DNA of 18,229 bases from JAJFTV01 sp964532655 (GCA_964532655.1 CAZHMZ010000065.1:1-18229), one strand, 5' to 3'; shown: positions 7,609 to 14,979, counted from the stretch's first letter. A program made the numbers and translations. Notes: generated by a model not told the origin, from the sequence alone.

Positions 7609-8295
7609 TTGTTGAAGTCTGATTATGAATCGATGTTTACGTATGTAAAAGAACGCCTGGCCGGGCGTGATATCGAGGCCACTTACATTGACCGGTTTCC
7701 CTTCCGGCGGCGATCGAACCACACCTGGCGGGTATTCAAATGGGCTGAGCGTCTGGTACGGCAGGAAAGCCTGCCGGCGGAACTCGACCATGAAGCGGTA
7801 CTGGTTGCAGCGATATTCCACGATGTGGGCTATGCCATCAAACCGGAATTGCGGACGCATGATGAGCACGCGGTGTACAGCGTTCAGGTATTTAATGAGT
7901 ATGCTGCAGATCACCCCTTCCCGCCCGAACAGTTGGAGCGTATTGCCTGGTTGATCCGGCATCACTCGGACAAGCAGCGGATGAAAGAGCCGGATATTCC
8001 ACTGGATCTGCTGCTGGTGATGGAAGCCGATATCATGGATGAAACCGGCGCACTGGGCATGGTGTGGGATTGCCTGTATGTGGGAACTAAAGCAGACCCC
8101 AGCTATGAAAAGGCGTTGGAGCATCTGCGGCAGTACTCAGGGGCGTTTCTGCTGGCTAACCCTATGGTTACCCCGCTCGCACGCCAAATTTGGGAGAAAA
8201 AGCAGCATTTAATCCGTGATTTTATCGAACAACTGGAGGGCGATTTGTGGGTCCAGAATCCCGATGATTTGCCGCCTGTCAGCAACAGGGATTAA
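7609..8295 (+). CDS. HD-domain phosphohydrolase (COG1418, YpgQ/YedJ-like)
   Basis: The 228-residue protein carries the HD metal site as H38 (SNHTWRV), H71-D72 (IFHDVGY) and D141 (EADIMDETGALG). The last motif resembles the DADRLDALGAIGI segment of YpgQ/YedJ proteins, some of which hydrolyse nucleotides. That suggests a metal-dependent phosphohydrolase, possibly acting on a nucleotide. An in-frame TAG at 7594-7596 limits the start to TTG 7609, TTG 7612 or ATG 7633. TTG 7609 is preferred because AGGAT (7596-7600) and GGTGA (7600-7604) precede it, while ATG 7633 has no Shine-Dalgarno sequence. It sits 22 bp after the methyltransferase gene and 3 bp before a second HD gene. Confidence 0.85.
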   Translation: MLKSDYESMFTYVKERLAGRDIEATYIDRFPFRRRSNHTWRVFKWAERLVRQESLPAELDHEAVLVAAIFHDVGYAIKPELRTHDEHAVYSVQVFNEYAADHPFPPEQLERIAWLIRHHSDKQRMKEPDIPLDLLLVMEADIMDETGALGMVWDCLYVGTKADPSYEKALEHLRQYSGAFLLANPMVTPLARQIWEKKQHLIRDFIEQLEGDLWVQNPDDLPPVSNRD

Positions 8296-8298
8296 CCG

Positions 8299-8955
8299 GT
8301 GGATGAAACAACGGAATTCCTCAATCATTTCTCCGGTCTGGTGATTCCTGAACGGACTGGTGACTTTCTGCTCGATATCCAGAGCGTCTATCTATCCAAT
8401 CAACGGCCGGATACATTGGCCCATGTCACCGGTGTGGCTGTAGAAATCGATCAATTGGCCCGGCGGTTCAGGCTGGATCCGGAAACCTGCCGGGTGTGTG
8501 CTTTCTGCCACGATCTGGCTGCCATCCTGAAACCGGGAGAAATGCTGGGGTATGACCGGCACGCCGGTATGCCGTTGGATCCGGCCGAAGTAAAGCACCC
8601 CTTTCTGTTGCACCAGCGTTTTTCAGCGATCCTGGCTCATCAAATGATAAACATCGATACCACGGAGGTGCTCTCGGCAGTTGCCTGCCATTCAACGCTT
8701 AAGGCTCACGCCTCGCAACTGGATATGGCGCTGTTCCTGGCGGATAAACTGGCCTGGGATCAGCCGGGAACTCCATCATTCGCGAGAAGGATCAGAGAAG
8801 CACTGGAACAATCACTCTCTCAGGGGTGCCGGGTGTATATTGAATATGCCTTTGAGCACGGAATGATCCTTCTTCCGCACCGACAATTAACCGAGGCTCT
8901 GGGGTGGCTGCAATCAAGCAACTCCGAAACGAACGAAAGTGGATCGAATCAGTAA
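8299..8955 (+). CDS. HD-domain hydrolase, YqeK-like
   Basis: The 218-residue protein has HD-type metal ligands at H42 (LAHVTGVA), H71-D72 (FCHDLAAI), H105 (LLHQRFSA), H131 (ACHSTL) and D149 (FLADKLAWD). The order and the ADK motif resemble YqeK, a symmetrical Ap4A hydrolase in Gram-positive bacteria. It shares no obvious sequence identity with the preceding HD gene beyond the motif, so the pair is not a recent duplication. The expected role is hydrolysis of a nucleotide, perhaps a dinucleoside polyphosphate, but the YqeK likeness is from motif reading only. GTG 8299 starts 3 bp after the preceding stop, with AGGGA (8286-8290) inside the upstream gene, so the two are probably translationally coupled. 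Confidence 0.82.
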   Translation: MDETTEFLNHFSGLVIPERTGDFLLDIQSVYLSNQRPDTLAHVTGVAVEIDQLARRFRLDPETCRVCAFCHDLAAILKPGEMLGYDRHAGMPLDPAEVKHPFLLHQRFSAILAHQMINIDTTEVLSAVACHSTLKAHASQLDMALFLADKLAWDQPGTPSFARRIREALEQSLSQGCRVYIEYAFEHGMILLPHRQLTEALGWLQSSNSETNESGSNQ

Positions 8956-8966
8956 GGAGAGCCAAT

Positions 8967-9677
8967 ATGGAAAACAATGTACTGGGCCAGTGGGATGACG
9001 CCGCCAAGGCATACTCACTGCATCAACAGGCTTCTTTTGATGGGCAATTTGAACGCCGGATACTGCGGCAACTGCTGCCTGACCTGAACGGGCAAACTGT
9101 ACTGGACGCCGGTTGCGGTGATGGCGGCAGTAGTGCCATGCTTCAGCAACTGGGCGCGGAGGTGAGGGGCTGCGATGGATCATCCAAAATGGTGGAACTG
9201 TGCCGCCAGAACCACCCGGACATTCCGTTTGAGTTGGCTGACCTGTGCGCAGCGCTTCCGTATGCGGATTATCTGTTTGACTTTATTCTGTGTAATCTGG
9301 TATTGATGGATATCGACCCGATCAACCCGTTTTTTGCCGAGGCTCAGCGGGTGCTCAAACCTGGCGGCAGATTGCTGGTCTCGATCGTTCATCCGGCATT
9401 TTTCACCGGCGATTGGGAGGTGGATGCGCAGGGGCAGAAACAGGCCAAAAAGGTATATGACTATTTGAACCCGCATACCGAGACGCTGGATTTCTGGGGG
9501 CCAACCACGCATTATCACCGGCCGATTTCAACCTACATCAACACGGCCGCTCAAAACAACCTGTGCCTGGAGCAGATGGTTGAGCCCTCACCGCGTAAGG
9601 AAGATTTGCCTCCCTATAAGTTCCATCTCGCCCGCATCCCGCTTTATTTGTATTTTCTTTTCAAAAGATTCTCGTAA
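8967..9677 (+). CDS. class I SAM-dependent methyltransferase
   Basis: The 236-residue protein has motif I VLDAGCGDGGSS (45-56), GCDGSSKM after strand 2 (68-75), FDFILCNLVLMDI (104-116) and LKPGG (130-134), followed by SIVHPAFF (139-146). This is a typical small-molecule methyltransferase core; the acceptor is unknown. It is clearly different from the methyltransferase at 6795-7586. ATG 8967 is preferred because AAGGAGA (8954-8960) is 6 nt upstream; the frame continues to 8904 but that would overlap the preceding gene. It is the last gene of the block. I see no strong terminator after it. Confidence 0.9.
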   Translation: MENNVLGQWDDAAKAYSLHQQASFDGQFERRILRQLLPDLNGQTVLDAGCGDGGSSAMLQQLGAEVRGCDGSSKMVELCRQNHPDIPFELADLCAALPYADYLFDFILCNLVLMDIDPINPFFAEAQRVLKPGGRLLVSIVHPAFFTGDWEVDAQGQKQAKKVYDYLNPHTETLDFWGPTTHYHRPISTYINTAAQNNLCLEQMVEPSPRKEDLPPYKFHLARIPLYLYFLFKRFS

Positions 9678-9743
9678 CTCAACCAATCTCACAAAAGCCA
9701 AAAATTCCCACCCTGTTTTACCAGCGAAAAAAATCAAAATCAA

Positions 9744-9749
9744 TATAAT
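9744..9749 (+). promoter_or_regulatory. candidate -10 hexamer upstream of the membrane-anchored protein gene
   Basis: A perfect TATAAT (9744-9749) lies in the AT-rich 185-bp gap between the last methyltransferase gene and the gene at 9863. No good -35 hexamer is found at standard spacing, so the assignment is tentative. Confidence 0.3.
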
Positions 9750-9796
9750 CATTCTTACCGGCCGGATGTTATGCAAATTCATTCGACATACCTCAT

Positions 9797-9816
9797 CGAT
9801 TGACTCAGGTCAATCG
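9797..9816. promoter_or_regulatory. perfect palindrome resembling an FNR/FixK/CRP-family operator
   Basis: CGATTGAC (9797-9804) and GTCAATCG (9809-9816) form a perfect 8-bp inverted repeat with a 4-bp spacer. The core TTGA-N6-TCAA (9800-9813) has the consensus of CRP/FNR-superfamily sites such as FNR, FixK and DNR. No T run follows, so it does not look like a terminator. It lies about 47 bp upstream of the gene at 9863 and could regulate it. The alternative is an RNA hairpin in the 5' leader. Confidence 0.45.
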
Positions 9817-9862
9817 TGTTCCGGCAGCATTGTAACCATCTCATCATGGCAAAGGGTGGAAA

Positions 9863-10696
9863 ATGGCAATCAGTACCCGAAAGAGAAACCTCAACATTAT
9901 CGGATCGATTGCACTCGCTATCATCCTCATTCTTATCCTGGCGGCGCTGCTGTTGGTGTCACGGTTCGATCAAATATCCGCTTGGATCACCTCGCCCACG
10001 CCCACATTCACCAGCACGGCGACAGTGACCCCTACCCCGGTACCTCCCACCGAGACCCCAACACCCCCCGTAACCCTTACCAGCACCCCCACACCGACCA
10101 GCACCAAAACATTAACACCCACCGCTACCAAACTGACCGATTCGCGCATGGGGGCGCTGGTGCAGTATCTGTATGATGAGGGCATCATCCATACGCTCGA
10201 CGGTGATTATTATTTATTGGACGACTATGAAAATGAATGGGCTCAGATCGACTGGTATCAATGGGACCGTACCGGTTACGAACCAGCCAGTTTTATCATC
10301 CGGGTGGATGCCGCCTGGGAATCTGCCAGCCGGACCGCCAACTGGTTTGATGCAGGCTGCGGGTTCGTATTCTCGGATAGCGGCGAAGATACTCATCACG
10401 TGGTATTCCTCACCATGGATGGGTATGTGCGCCCATACCGTGTCAAACATAATGTGGGAACCATACTGCAAACCGGATTTTACGATTACTTTGATGTGCC
10501 GGCGGACAGCGCTGAAATTATTCTGGTGGTGGAAGATCAGGTGATGACCGTGCTGGTGGACCGAAAAAAGATCGTCAGCTTCTCCGATGGCAGCATACAG
10601 CGCGGCAGCCTGGGTTTGTCGTTGATTTCGGGTACCAATACAGGTTTTGGCACCCGCTGTGAAATGACCGATATCGATTATTGGGAGATTGAATAA
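9863..10696 (+). CDS. membrane-anchored surface protein with Thr/Pro linker and beta-sandwich-like domain
   Basis: The 277-residue protein starts with a short basic segment (TRKR) and one hydrophobic helix (about 12-32) without a lipobox, giving a membrane-anchored, outward-facing protein. Residues 44-93 are a Thr/Pro/Ser-rich linker. Residues 97-277 are rich in Trp, Tyr and Asp and alternate strands, with a closing TRCEMTDIDYWEIE. That resembles LamG/concanavalin-like or 3-keto-disaccharide-hydrolase-like sandwich domains, an assignment that needs a profile search. No catalytic motif is recognised. GGTGGA lies just before ATG 9863. The architecture parallels the lipoprotein at 11418-12377. 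A candidate FNR-like operator lies upstream. Confidence 0.8.
   Translation: MAISTRKRNLNIIGSIALAIILILILAALLLVSRFDQISAWITSPTPTFTSTATVTPTPVPPTETPTPPVTLTSTPTPTSTKTLTPTATKLTDSRMGALVQYLYDEGIIHTLDGDYYLLDDYENEWAQIDWYQWDRTGYEPASFIIRVDAAWESASRTANWFDAGCGFVFSDSGEDTHHVVFLTMDGYVRPYRVKHNVGTILQTGFYDYFDVPADSAEIILVVEDQVMTVLVDRKKIVSFSDGSIQRGSLGLSLISGTNTGFGTRCEMTDIDYWEIE
9992..10141 (+). repeat. low-complexity Thr/Pro-codon tract
   Basis: This stretch is dominated by ACC/ACA/ACG and CCC/CCG/CCT codons and encodes residues 44-93 of the membrane-anchored protein, a TPT-type spacer. It is degenerate, not an exact tandem repeat. It probably acts as an extended spacer holding the C-terminal domain away from the membrane, and may be length-variable between strains. 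Confidence 0.8.
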
Positions 10697-10738
10697 CGCC
10701 GGAAACCGGGCAGGCAGAAGAAGTTTTCAGGAGGGGTT

Positions 10739-11260
10739 ATGATTTTTTATCAGGATTCATCGTTATCCATTCGTTCGTTGGATGAAAGTGATATCCCGGA
10801 ACTGGTTCAGTCGTTTTTGGATCAACAATGGCATAAACCTGCCAGTCTGTTTGAAAAATACTATCTCGAGCAGTATACCAAATCTCATCATGCGTTGGTT
10901 GCCCGGTATGATGGAAGGGTAGCTGGTTACACGACCTATCTGCCAAAAGCGTACGTGGGTCCCTTTGCGGGAAAATTGCCAGAGGTGGTTGACCTGAACG
11001 TACTGAAAAAGTATCAACACAAAGGGATCGGAAATCGATTTTTGGATGTATGTGAAAATATGGCGCGTACCGGCGCACGGGGTATCAGCCTGGCGGTGGG
11101 ATTGCATGCGGGATATGGGCCTGCTCAGCGTATCTATGCCAAACGCGGATACATCCCGGACGGATCAGGGATCTGGTACCGGGATGTGCCGTTAGCGCCG
11201 TATGCAGCCTGCATCAACGACGATGATCTGGTTTTGTATCTCTCCAAAGAACTTACCTGA
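10739..11260 (+). CDS. GNAT family N-acetyltransferase
   Basis: The 173-residue protein has the GNAT acetyl-CoA site: the strand VVDLNVLKKY followed by Q93-H-K-G96-I-G98 (Q/RxxGxG/A), then a helix, and later AQRIYAKRGY (129-138), the usual motif B. It transfers an acetyl group from acetyl-CoA to an amine; the substrate is unknown. AGGAGG (10729-10734) is 4 nt before ATG 10739. It lies between two genes for envelope proteins with wider gaps on both sides (42 and 157 bp), so operon membership is unclear. No signal peptide. Confidence 0.9.
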   Translation: MIFYQDSSLSIRSLDESDIPELVQSFLDQQWHKPASLFEKYYLEQYTKSHHALVARYDGRVAGYTTYLPKAYVGPFAGKLPEVVDLNVLKKYQHKGIGNRFLDVCENMARTGARGISLAVGLHAGYGPAQRIYAKRGYIPDGSGIWYRDVPLAPYAACINDDDLVLYLSKELT

Positions 11261-11329
11261 GTATCGACTATATATATGAATGTTCCGGCATAAAAACGGA
11301 ACTCCTGCGGCACTCTCATCGTTAAATAC

Positions 11330-11335
11330 TATAAT
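11330..11335 (+). promoter_or_regulatory. candidate -10 hexamer upstream of the lipoprotein gene
   Basis: TATAAT (11330-11335) lies in an AT-rich 157-bp intergenic gap, 82 bp before ATG 11418. A matching -35 is not evident. The rest of the gap holds a short inverted repeat (GTTCCG 11282-11287 / CGGAAC 11297-11302) without a T run and nothing else I can name. Confidence 0.3.
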
Positions 11336-11417
11336 TAGTTAATGCTGCTGGCCGGTTTGCATTTACCTGGAACAACAGATTAACAATTATAGAAATTATT
11401 GCGATAGAGGAGGGAAG

Positions 11418-12377
11418 ATGAAACGGATTCCCCGAATTCTCGTTGTTTTTTGCGTGATGGTGCTTGCGGCGATGGCATGCAATTTACCAGGTAATCAGGC
11501 CACACAGGAGTTCCCACCCACCCCAAACGCCACCATGACCGCGCTGTACGCCATGGCGACCATTTTAACTCCGGCTAGCAGCCAGGAAGGATCTGCCAGC
11601 TCCACAACTGAGGTGAATCAGCAGAACACCGCCACGTTTACTCAGCAGCCTGATGAGGAAGAAGAACAGGCCACACAGGCGCCCAGCAAGACGTTTACAC
11701 CCCAGGCGAACCCTACCCGTGCCACACCACAGCGCGGCGGTACACAGATCAAAGCGGAATATATGTCTGATTCGCTTGATATCGATGGGGATTGGGCTGA
11801 TTGGGACACCACACAATACGGCGCCAATACGGTGGTGTATGGTCTGAATCAATGGGTGGATGGCAATGATCTGGAAGCGTCCTACCGCGTAAGCTGGGAC
11901 GAGGACTACCTTTATCTGGCAGTCAAGGTACGCGATGATAAGTATGTGCAAAGGGCTACCGGCGCTGATTTGTACAAAGGCGACAGCATCGAACTGCTGC
12001 TGGATGCAAACTTTTACGGAGATTTCGGCTCCACTGTGTTGAGCCCGGATGATTTTCAACTGGGTATCTCCCCCGGCTATGAGACGATCGATCAGGATAC
12101 CGAAGCCTATCTGTGGTTTCCCACTGAACGCACCGGGAACAAAAACGGCGTCATCATTGGCGCTTCAGGCGGTAATGATTTGTATCGTGTGGAGTTTGCC
12201 GTACCGTGGAGCGTGTTCGGGGTGACGCCCGCCGTTGGACAGCATTATGGATTTGCATTGTCGGTCAGCGATAATGACAACGGTTCGAGCAACGTTCAAC
12301 AGAGTATGGTATCCAGCGCCCCCCGTCGAAGCCTGGTTGATCCCACCAGTTGGGGTGAACTGGTGCTAATGAATTAA
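11418..12377 (+). CDS. lipoprotein with CBM9-like (DOMON-related) domain
   Basis: The 319-residue precursor begins with a lipoprotein signal (MKRIPR, hydrophobic segment, AMAC with Cys21 as the expected lipidation site, followed by NLPG). Residues 22-110 are a Thr/Gln/Pro-rich spacer with an acidic patch DEEEE (79-83). Residues 112-319 match the carbohydrate-binding module 9-like pattern: DIDGDWADW (121-129), DEDYLYLAVKVRDD (161-174), KGDSIELLLD (188-197), a YRVEFAVPWS strand and HYGFALSVSDND. CBM9-like domains bind sugars or, in related forms, haem; which applies here is unknown. The protein should sit on the outer face of the cytoplasmic membrane. AGGAGGG (11408-11414) is 3 nt before ATG 11418. 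Confidence 0.88.
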   Translation: MKRIPRILVVFCVMVLAAMACNLPGNQATQEFPPTPNATMTALYAMATILTPASSQEGSASSTTEVNQQNTATFTQQPDEEEEQATQAPSKTFTPQANPTRATPQRGGTQIKAEYMSDSLDIDGDWADWDTTQYGANTVVYGLNQWVDGNDLEASYRVSWDEDYLYLAVKVRDDKYVQRATGADLYKGDSIELLLDANFYGDFGSTVLSPDDFQLGISPGYETIDQDTEAYLWFPTERTGNKNGVIIGASGGNDLYRVEFAVPWSVFGVTPAVGQHYGFALSVSDNDNGSSNVQQSMVSSAPRRSLVDPTSWGELVLMN

Positions 12378-12417
12378 TCCAGAGTTACAGCCGCAGCCTG
12401 CCACCCAGGTGAGTGTG

Positions 12418-13641
12418 ATGACAGCCACTGACGCAAAGCCGAACAAAGAACGCATCCGCAAGATTATCCATCTTGATCTGGATGCGTTTTTCTGCGCGGT
12501 GGAAGAGCAACTGGATCCCATTTTAGCCGGAAAGGCTTTCGCGGTGGGCGGCGCTGCCGGTGAACGGGGTGTGATTTCAACTTGCTCTTATCCGGCGCGG
12601 AAATTCGGTGTTCACTCGGCCATGCCCACCGGGCAGGCTTTACGCCTGTGCCCTCATTTGATTCTGGTGCGCGGACACTACGCCGAATACTCAAAGGCCT
12701 CACGCCAGACAATGGAGATCCTGGAAAACATAACGCCTTTGGTCGAGCAGATCTCGATCGATGAGGCTTTTATCGATGTGACTGATCTGCCCGAAAGCGG
12801 TCGGGTGATTGCCATGGGCATCCAATCAAAAGTACGCGTGCAGGTGGGATTGCCCTGCTCGCTGGGGGTGGCCTCCAACAAGCTGGTGGCGAAAATTGCC
12901 AACAACATTGGAAAATCGGAAAACCGCACCGGCAGCCCGCCCTGCGCCATCAAAGTGGTGAATCCCGGTGAAGAGGCTGCCTTTTTGGCGCCCCTGCCGG
13001 TCGGCGAACTGTGGGGAATTGGGCCCAAAACTGCCGAACTGCTTCACCGCATGGGCATCCTGACCATCGGTGATCTGGCCGCTAAACCGGATGACTGGCT
13101 GGATACACACATCGGTGATTATGGGCGCAGCCTGGGCCGGCATGCGCGCGGGATCGACCACCGCGAGGTGGAAACCTCACACGACACCAAATCGATATCC
13201 AATGAGGTGACCTTTTCGAAGGACGTAAAGGATCGCCAGGAATTGCTGCTGAGCCTGCGCAGACTTTCCGATAAGGTAGGCAGCCGACTGCGGCAGGATG
13301 GTTTTCTGGCATCGACTGTGCGCATCAAGATCCGCTGGTCTGACTTCAGCACCTTCACACGCCAGGTGACCCTGACCGAAGATTTCGACCAGGACAGCAT
13401 CATTTATGAGGCCGCTCTGGGGCTGTTCAACGGCATCTGGCAAAAAGACACGCCGGTGAGATTGCTGGGGGTGGGAGTATCCAGCCTGCACCCGTTCGCG
13501 GTGCAATTGAACCTGTGGGAGACCAAAACAGACCGGGAACGCCGCCTGCTGCGCGCGGTGGATGATATCCGCACCCGCTTTGGAAAAGACGTCATTCAGC
13601 GGGCGGTACGGATCAAAAAAAAGCCGCCTTCGAAAGAATAA
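12418..13641 (+). CDS. dinB: DNA polymerase IV (Y-family, DinB)
   Basis: The product is a translesion polymerase of 407 residues from ATG 12418. The catalytic carboxylates are D20 in HLDLDAFFCAVE and D115-E116 in ISIDEAFIDV. The fingers motif SYPARKFGVHSAM follows, and the helix-hairpin-helix region WGIGPKTAELLHRMGI is in the thumb. A clamp-binding motif QLNLW (363-367) is internal, followed by about 40 residues ending in a basic KKKPPSKE tail. DinB enzymes bypass damaged template bases with low fidelity. AGGTGA (12407-12412) fits ATG 12418 (5 nt); the frame also offers GTG at 12409, which has no Shine-Dalgarno sequence. The gene converges with the glycosyltransferase gene, 27 bp apart. No LexA box could be identified with confidence upstream. 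Confidence 0.95.
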   Translation: MTATDAKPNKERIRKIIHLDLDAFFCAVEEQLDPILAGKAFAVGGAAGERGVISTCSYPARKFGVHSAMPTGQALRLCPHLILVRGHYAEYSKASRQTMEILENITPLVEQISIDEAFIDVTDLPESGRVIAMGIQSKVRVQVGLPCSLGVASNKLVAKIANNIGKSENRTGSPPCAIKVVNPGEEAAFLAPLPVGELWGIGPKTAELLHRMGILTIGDLAAKPDDWLDTHIGDYGRSLGRHARGIDHREVETSHDTKSISNEVTFSKDVKDRQELLLSLRRLSDKVGSRLRQDGFLASTVRIKIRWSDFSTFTRQVTLTEDFDQDSIIYEAALGLFNGIWQKDTPVRLLGVGVSSLHPFAVQLNLWETKTDRERRLLRAVDDIRTRFGKDVIQRAVRIKKKPPSKE

Positions 13642-13668
13642 ATCTTCAGGGTTGATGTGGTTCGATCG

Positions 13669-14967
13669 TCAATGCAGATCGCCGTGAACCTTCTGACGCT
13701 GTATCTGCTGGTCGATCACCTGCCGGTACAAATCAGCGACCTGCCCCGCGATGATGCTCCAGTCATAACCGAGCGCATAAGCGGCGGCCTGTTTGCCTAA
13801 TTTTTCGCGCAGGTCCGGGTTTTCGAGCAGGGCATCCAGCCGATCTGCCAGGATATCAGGGTCATCGCTGGGGATCACGTAACCGGTTTGCTCGTCTTTG
13901 ACCAGAAAGGCCAGACCGCCCACCTGCGAGGCGACCACCGGGGTGCCGCATGCCATGGCTTCCAGGGCGACCATCCCGAATGATTCATAGTGCGAGGGCA
14001 TCACCACCACATCGGCAGCCGAGTAGTAGTAGGGCAGGGCATCCTGATCGCGCTTCCCTAAAAACAGGACCAGATCGCCAATCCCATTTTCGATGCACAT
14101 CTTTTGCAGACGGGCCATCTCCGAGTTCGGATCGGAGACTTCGTCATCTGTATTGCCGCCAATGATGGCGACATACTGATTGCAGCATTTAATCACGCCT
14201 TTGTTCTGCAGTTTACGGATGGCCTGCAGAAGTGTATCGATGCCTTTCAACGGTTCAATGCGGCCCACAAACAGGATCATGTGATCATCGGGATGGATGC
14301 CCACGTATTCACGGGCTTCATCCGGCGGGATGGGATAAAAGCGGGCGGTATCCACGCCGGGTGGGATAATGAAGGTGGGGATGCGATCCGTTTTGTACAG
14401 GTATTCAAGCTGGGTTTTTTCGGCCGGGGTGGCAATCACCAGGGCGTCGGCGGTATCCAGCACTTCCTGTTCGCCGTTGATGCGATAATCCCCTTCGCGT
14501 TCTTCCGGGTTGCGGGCGATCCGGTTTTTCATGCGCCCCAAAGTGTGGAACATCTGGATCACCGGCACATCCCAGGCTTCTTTCAACGCTTCGGCGGCAA
14601 TGCCTGACATCCAGTAATGGCTGTGGATCAGATCGTAACGGCAGGTCTTTTTCCCAGCAAATTCCAGGATATGCCGGACAAATTCAGGGATATGCTGCGC
14701 CAGCTCTTTTTTGGAGAGCGGGATCTCCGGCCCGGCCGGTATGTGCACCACGCGATTTCCGTAGCCCAGATCATGCAGCACGTGAGGTACATGTTCATCC
14801 TGCGAGCGGGTGAACACATCCACGTAGATGCCCATCTCACCCAGTTTGCGGGTGAGTTCCTTGACATATACATTCATACCACCGCTGTCCTTGCCGCCCA
14901 GGGTGGCCAGCGGGCAGGTGTGGTATGAGATCATGGCGATACGCATTTTGTGATCAAGTTCTGTCAT
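13669..14967 (-). CDS. GT4 family glycosyltransferase (MshA/sucrose-synthase-like)
   Basis: The 432-residue GT-B enzyme has an N-terminal domain with GGMNVYVKEL (29-38), HSHYWMSG (115-122) and FHTLGRMK (140-147), and a C-terminal nucleotide-sugar domain with GRIEPLKG (235-242) and the EX7E motif at E328 and E336 within SHYESFGMVALEAMACGTPV. These segments are those of the retaining GT4 group that includes MshA (mycothiol), sucrose synthase and sucrose-phosphate synthase. The acceptor is unknown. The start is ambiguous: ATG at 14967 has no Shine-Dalgarno sequence but lies just after a TACAAT box; ATG at 14946 begins directly at MRIAMISYHTCPL. It converges with dinB and diverges from the tRNA-Thr. 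Confidence 0.93.
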   Translation of the reverse strand: MTELDHKMRIAMISYHTCPLATLGGKDSGGMNVYVKELTRKLGEMGIYVDVFTRSQDEHVPHVLHDLGYGNRVVHIPAGPEIPLSKKELAQHIPEFVRHILEFAGKKTCRYDLIHSHYWMSGIAAEALKEAWDVPVIQMFHTLGRMKNRIARNPEEREGDYRINGEQEVLDTADALVIATPAEKTQLEYLYKTDRIPTFIIPPGVDTARFYPIPPDEAREYVGIHPDDHMILFVGRIEPLKGIDTLLQAIRKLQNKGVIKCCNQYVAIIGGNTDDEVSDPNSEMARLQKMCIENGIGDLVLFLGKRDQDALPYYYSAADVVVMPSHYESFGMVALEAMACGTPVVASQVGGLAFLVKDEQTGYVIPSDDPDILADRLDALLENPDLREKLGKQAAAYALGYDWSIIAGQVADLYRQVIDQQIQRQKVHGDLH

Positions 14968-14973
14968 TCCATG

Positions 14974-14979
14974 ATTGTA
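14974..14979 (-). promoter_or_regulatory. candidate -10 box of the glycosyltransferase gene
   Basis: Read on the minus strand, TACAAT (14979 to 14974) ends 6 nt before ATG 14967. Transcription would then start at or next to the start codon, giving a leaderless message. This fits the absence of a Shine-Dalgarno sequence. No matching -35 hexamer is seen, so confidence is low. Confidence 0.3.

Noticed and set aside
9580..10176. Plus-strand open frame overlapping the end of the methyltransferase gene, the intergenic gap and the Thr/Pro linker
   Set aside because: It is out of frame with both real genes, contains no domain, and is long because the linker region is low-complexity and stop-poor.
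11282..11302. Hairpin GTTCCG/CGGAAC after the acetyltransferase gene
   Set aside because: Only 6 bp of stem, A-rich 9-nt loop and no T run; not enough for a terminator call.
14104..14607. Plus-strand open frame of 167 codons inside the glycosyltransferase gene
   Set aside because: It is antisense to a gene with all GT4 motifs; no family resemblance.
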